A stretch of DNA of 64,000 nucleotides from Lichenostomus cassidix. Lineage: Eukaryota; Chordata; Aves; Passeriformes; Meliphagidae. This document shows, one piece after another, positions 61,336 to 64,000 of this stretch. The stretch lies in contig CM039182.1 in NCBI GenBank assembly GCA_008360975.2, positions 103,447,443-103,511,442 of the forward strand, in the 5' to 3' direction. Position 1 is the first letter of the stretch, and each line of letters begins with the position of its first letter. The notes below the pieces were generated by a model that saw only the letters and a list, made by a program, of their open reading frames with translations, did not search any database and was not told where the DNA came from. A program made the position numbers and the translations under genes.

Positions 61336-64000
61336 TTGCAGATGCATTGCTCAGAAATTGGACTCATCTATTCACTATCTGTAACTCACCCATTTTGAAG
61401 CCTGAATTATCTGGCTTAGCTATTAAAAGGCTTTGTGCTTCATTTAAGGAAATTGGGCAACTTGAATATCTTCTGATTCATAGATCAAACAGTCTGAGCT
61501 AATTGCACCTGCTGGTCCTGAATTAATTGTATACCTCCAACTTTCTTCCTTGGGTATGCAAATTGAACACCTTACACCATTCTCTATAAAACATAGTTTT
61601 TAGCCCTTTGTTTATTCTTGAAGATTTTATCTACATCTTCTGCAACTTTTTAACAACCCTGTTGAATTGCTGACACCAAATTTGTCACAGTGTCTTTATA
61701 ATTTTTTCCCCTGCTTCTACAGATGCAAGTTAATGTCTTTGCTGGTAGTTTACAATCTAAGTGCTATTGAGAAAAAAAATTCCATTAAGCATTTTCTAAC
61801 TGACAGATGCCATGGACAGGAAGGTTTATAGAACCTTCATCAGGGAGAAAATCACAGTTCATTATCCACTAGAAGTCAGTATAGACAGATAATAAACTTG
61901 AAGGGGAAAAAAAAGCAAGAAACTGAGAGTAAAGACCTGCCTGACAGGAGCACTCTTACAAATAAGAAACCAGGGAGCATGAGTGTGTTTAATACAGGGG
62001 GGAAAACTTGCTGTTTACATTGTAATAAAAGCAGTTGGTAAAGTCTGGTAAATAACGTGCATAATGAAAGACCTCATAAAAAGGAAAGGGAACTGAGTGA
62101 TTTTGGGGAAGTGTCACTCAATGGAATTGAAGTGGAATGCCAAATCTGAAATGTAGCTAGTTGAAAGTTATGGATATGTGGTAGATGACAATGTACTGGT
62201 AAGACTTGCCATGGTTACACAGTGGTTCAAGCAGTCCAAAGGAAAGGATCTTTTGGTGTATAATGACAGGCTTTATTCTGTAATCAAACTTAACAGAAAA
62301 TTAATATTATTTCAATTCTGAGTAGTCCTGAAGGTAAACTGAATGAAGGAAAGGGGATGGTATAACATGGTAATTCAATTGGTTGATAGCTAATTTCTTC
62401 TTTCCCCAAAGGTCTACAAAATGTGATAAGTCAATTCCTTCTGGGCAGCCTGATTCCTGCAGCATCTCTGAAATTCTGTAACCAAATTACTTCCAGTCTT
62501 TCTGAATAAATGTACTTCTGTGTTTTGGGACATTTTCATTCCTGTGAGCAACACTTCCAGAAAATGCTAGTATCAGAAAGAATACAACACAACTTTATGT
62601 CGCCTTGATTCTCCAGCAGTGGGTGTTTACAGAGACCTAACTGCAGTGGCTAATTTAAATTTCTGTAAAAAGCCTGCTGAGCTGGAATTACATTCCAAGC
62701 ATCTTGATGGCTTACAATATTGCACAGCAATATAATAGTATCGTTGCATAATAATAAAAAGCCAGCTGTACCTGCCAGCATACAGAAGAGCAGGACACTG
62801 TCCAGAAGACACAGGGAGTCCAGGATCTCCCAAGCTGAAGCCACACCTGTAACATTCACTTGTTTGTGTAGCTTTGGGAAGGCAAACTCCTCTCTCTGTC
62901 TTTTAACTGCATTCACCTGAAGCAATTCACACCAGGGAAAAATTACACATGCCAGCACTACTCCAGTGTATTATGGTAAGTAAGAAAGTTCAAGATAATT
63001 TTTATTTGCTCCTCCCCCGTCCCTGCTTGGTCCTCACTGCATTCACACAGCAGGACTGTAGCATGTTGGGAGGAGGGAATACTTGTGCTGCAACTACAGG
63101 TAGTAATGAGGAGGGACAGATGGAACAAATTATATTATGTTTGCATATCTGTGTAATGTCAGGTATTGAAATCAACAGGGAGCTTGTTCCATGATTATAA
63201 ACATGGCTCTTTGAACCTTCTTTGGCAGTACTTGTTCCTGAGAGTGAGGTGTGACCATGCCCTGCAGTACTTCAGATCTTGATCTCATTCTACTGCTAAG
63301 TAAACTCAACAGAACTACCTTTGTGTGTCTGTGCTCCAGCCCAGCACCGTGTTTCAGGAGTGTCTCCATGCATCCGCTGGCATATGGGATAAAAAGTGCT
63401 CATCCACAACTAGAGAGAAACAAAATTTAAACAGGAAAGTCTTGCTGACCTAATGGTTCAACCTACTCTAGAGCAACCCCTATGGCAGAGAACATGGAAA
63501 ATAGACTTGCTAAGGTCTTTTCAGGCTAACTACATTTAGCAGGTGCATTGTTTCTCCATGAAGTATGAAATCTGAATAGTCCCCCACAGTAATGGCAAAA
63601 TACCATCAGAAAGGACTTATTTTATTTTACAGATCTATTTAAAATTAAAACATTGAGCAAAAGACAACATGCCTTCTTCCTACTTCTTTCTTCCACCACA
63701 AAAATAGTATTCTGGCAGACAAGGAAGTATCTTTATTCCATCAGCTTTTTCTTTCCGGTGATTATTAAAGCCAAAGAAATAGGCTTTCCATTTGAATTCA
63801 GAACATTAATAAATGTGATGAAGTATTTTAAAAGATTTGGCTTTCAAATGACAATTCAATGATCCTCATGTATGAATTCTTTCTAACCACTGCAAAATGT
63901 GCTACCCTAATAGCTTTCAAGGATTAAATATGAGAAGGCTTCACTTTGTATGTACATTGATATAAATGCATCATTAATTACATAAACTATTAGCAGAAAA
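61336..64000. other. Unique AT-rich DNA, no gene recognised
   Basis: No gene, RNA gene or transposon identified. Open frames up to 102 codons without motifs. Confidence 0.5.

Overview
The window looks like avian, probably songbird (passerine), nuclear DNA. The reasons are several CR1 LINE 3' ends with the typical ATTCTATG-type tail and avian endogenous-retrovirus LTRs (TGT...ACA ends, 5-bp target duplications) in an AT-rich background. The taxon call rests on recognising repeat families by eye, not on a search. I find no protein-coding gene I can support. Open frames are short and scattered, and the longest lie in a CpG-rich retroviral leader where stop codons are rare by composition. The best reading is a gene desert or the inside of a very long intron. 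Two short segments that could be exons (21423-21612 and 55903-56004, both minus strand) are listed with low confidence.

Layout: 1-4914 is unique sequence. 4915-7199 holds a complete, compact, apparently non-coding LTR element: two ~395-bp LTRs about 1.3% diverged, a perfect 6-bp target duplication (GCCAAC), a primer-binding-type site, a splice donor, a CpG-dense leader with two YY1-type sites, a duplicated 44-bp C/G-rich unit, a long 60-nt hairpin and a polypurine tract, but no gag, pol or env. 12555-12820, 22601-22845 and 22997-23493 are eroded LTR pieces. 14356-15230 is a minus-strand CR1 split by a plus-strand CR1. 17947-19031 and 35047-35634 are solo LTRs with perfect 5-bp duplications (ATGGT, AACAC). 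40850-40943, 47288-47377 and 60450-61335 are CR1 3' ends, the last with a decayed reverse-transcriptase ORF C-terminus. 41632-42276 is a minus-strand LTR with two CCAAT boxes, a TATA box and AATAAA in the right order. All other sequence is unique AT-rich DNA with short simple repeats, small palindrome clusters and a few homeodomain- or POU-motif-rich blocks that could be conserved regulatory elements.

The only integrated system is the 2.27-kb element at 4921-7193. It keeps the cis signals a retroelement needs (promoter, PBS, splice sites, structured RNA, PPT) without proteins, so it must have been mobilised in trans by a related autonomous retrovirus. Its dense RNA and DNA structure makes it the part most worth following up.
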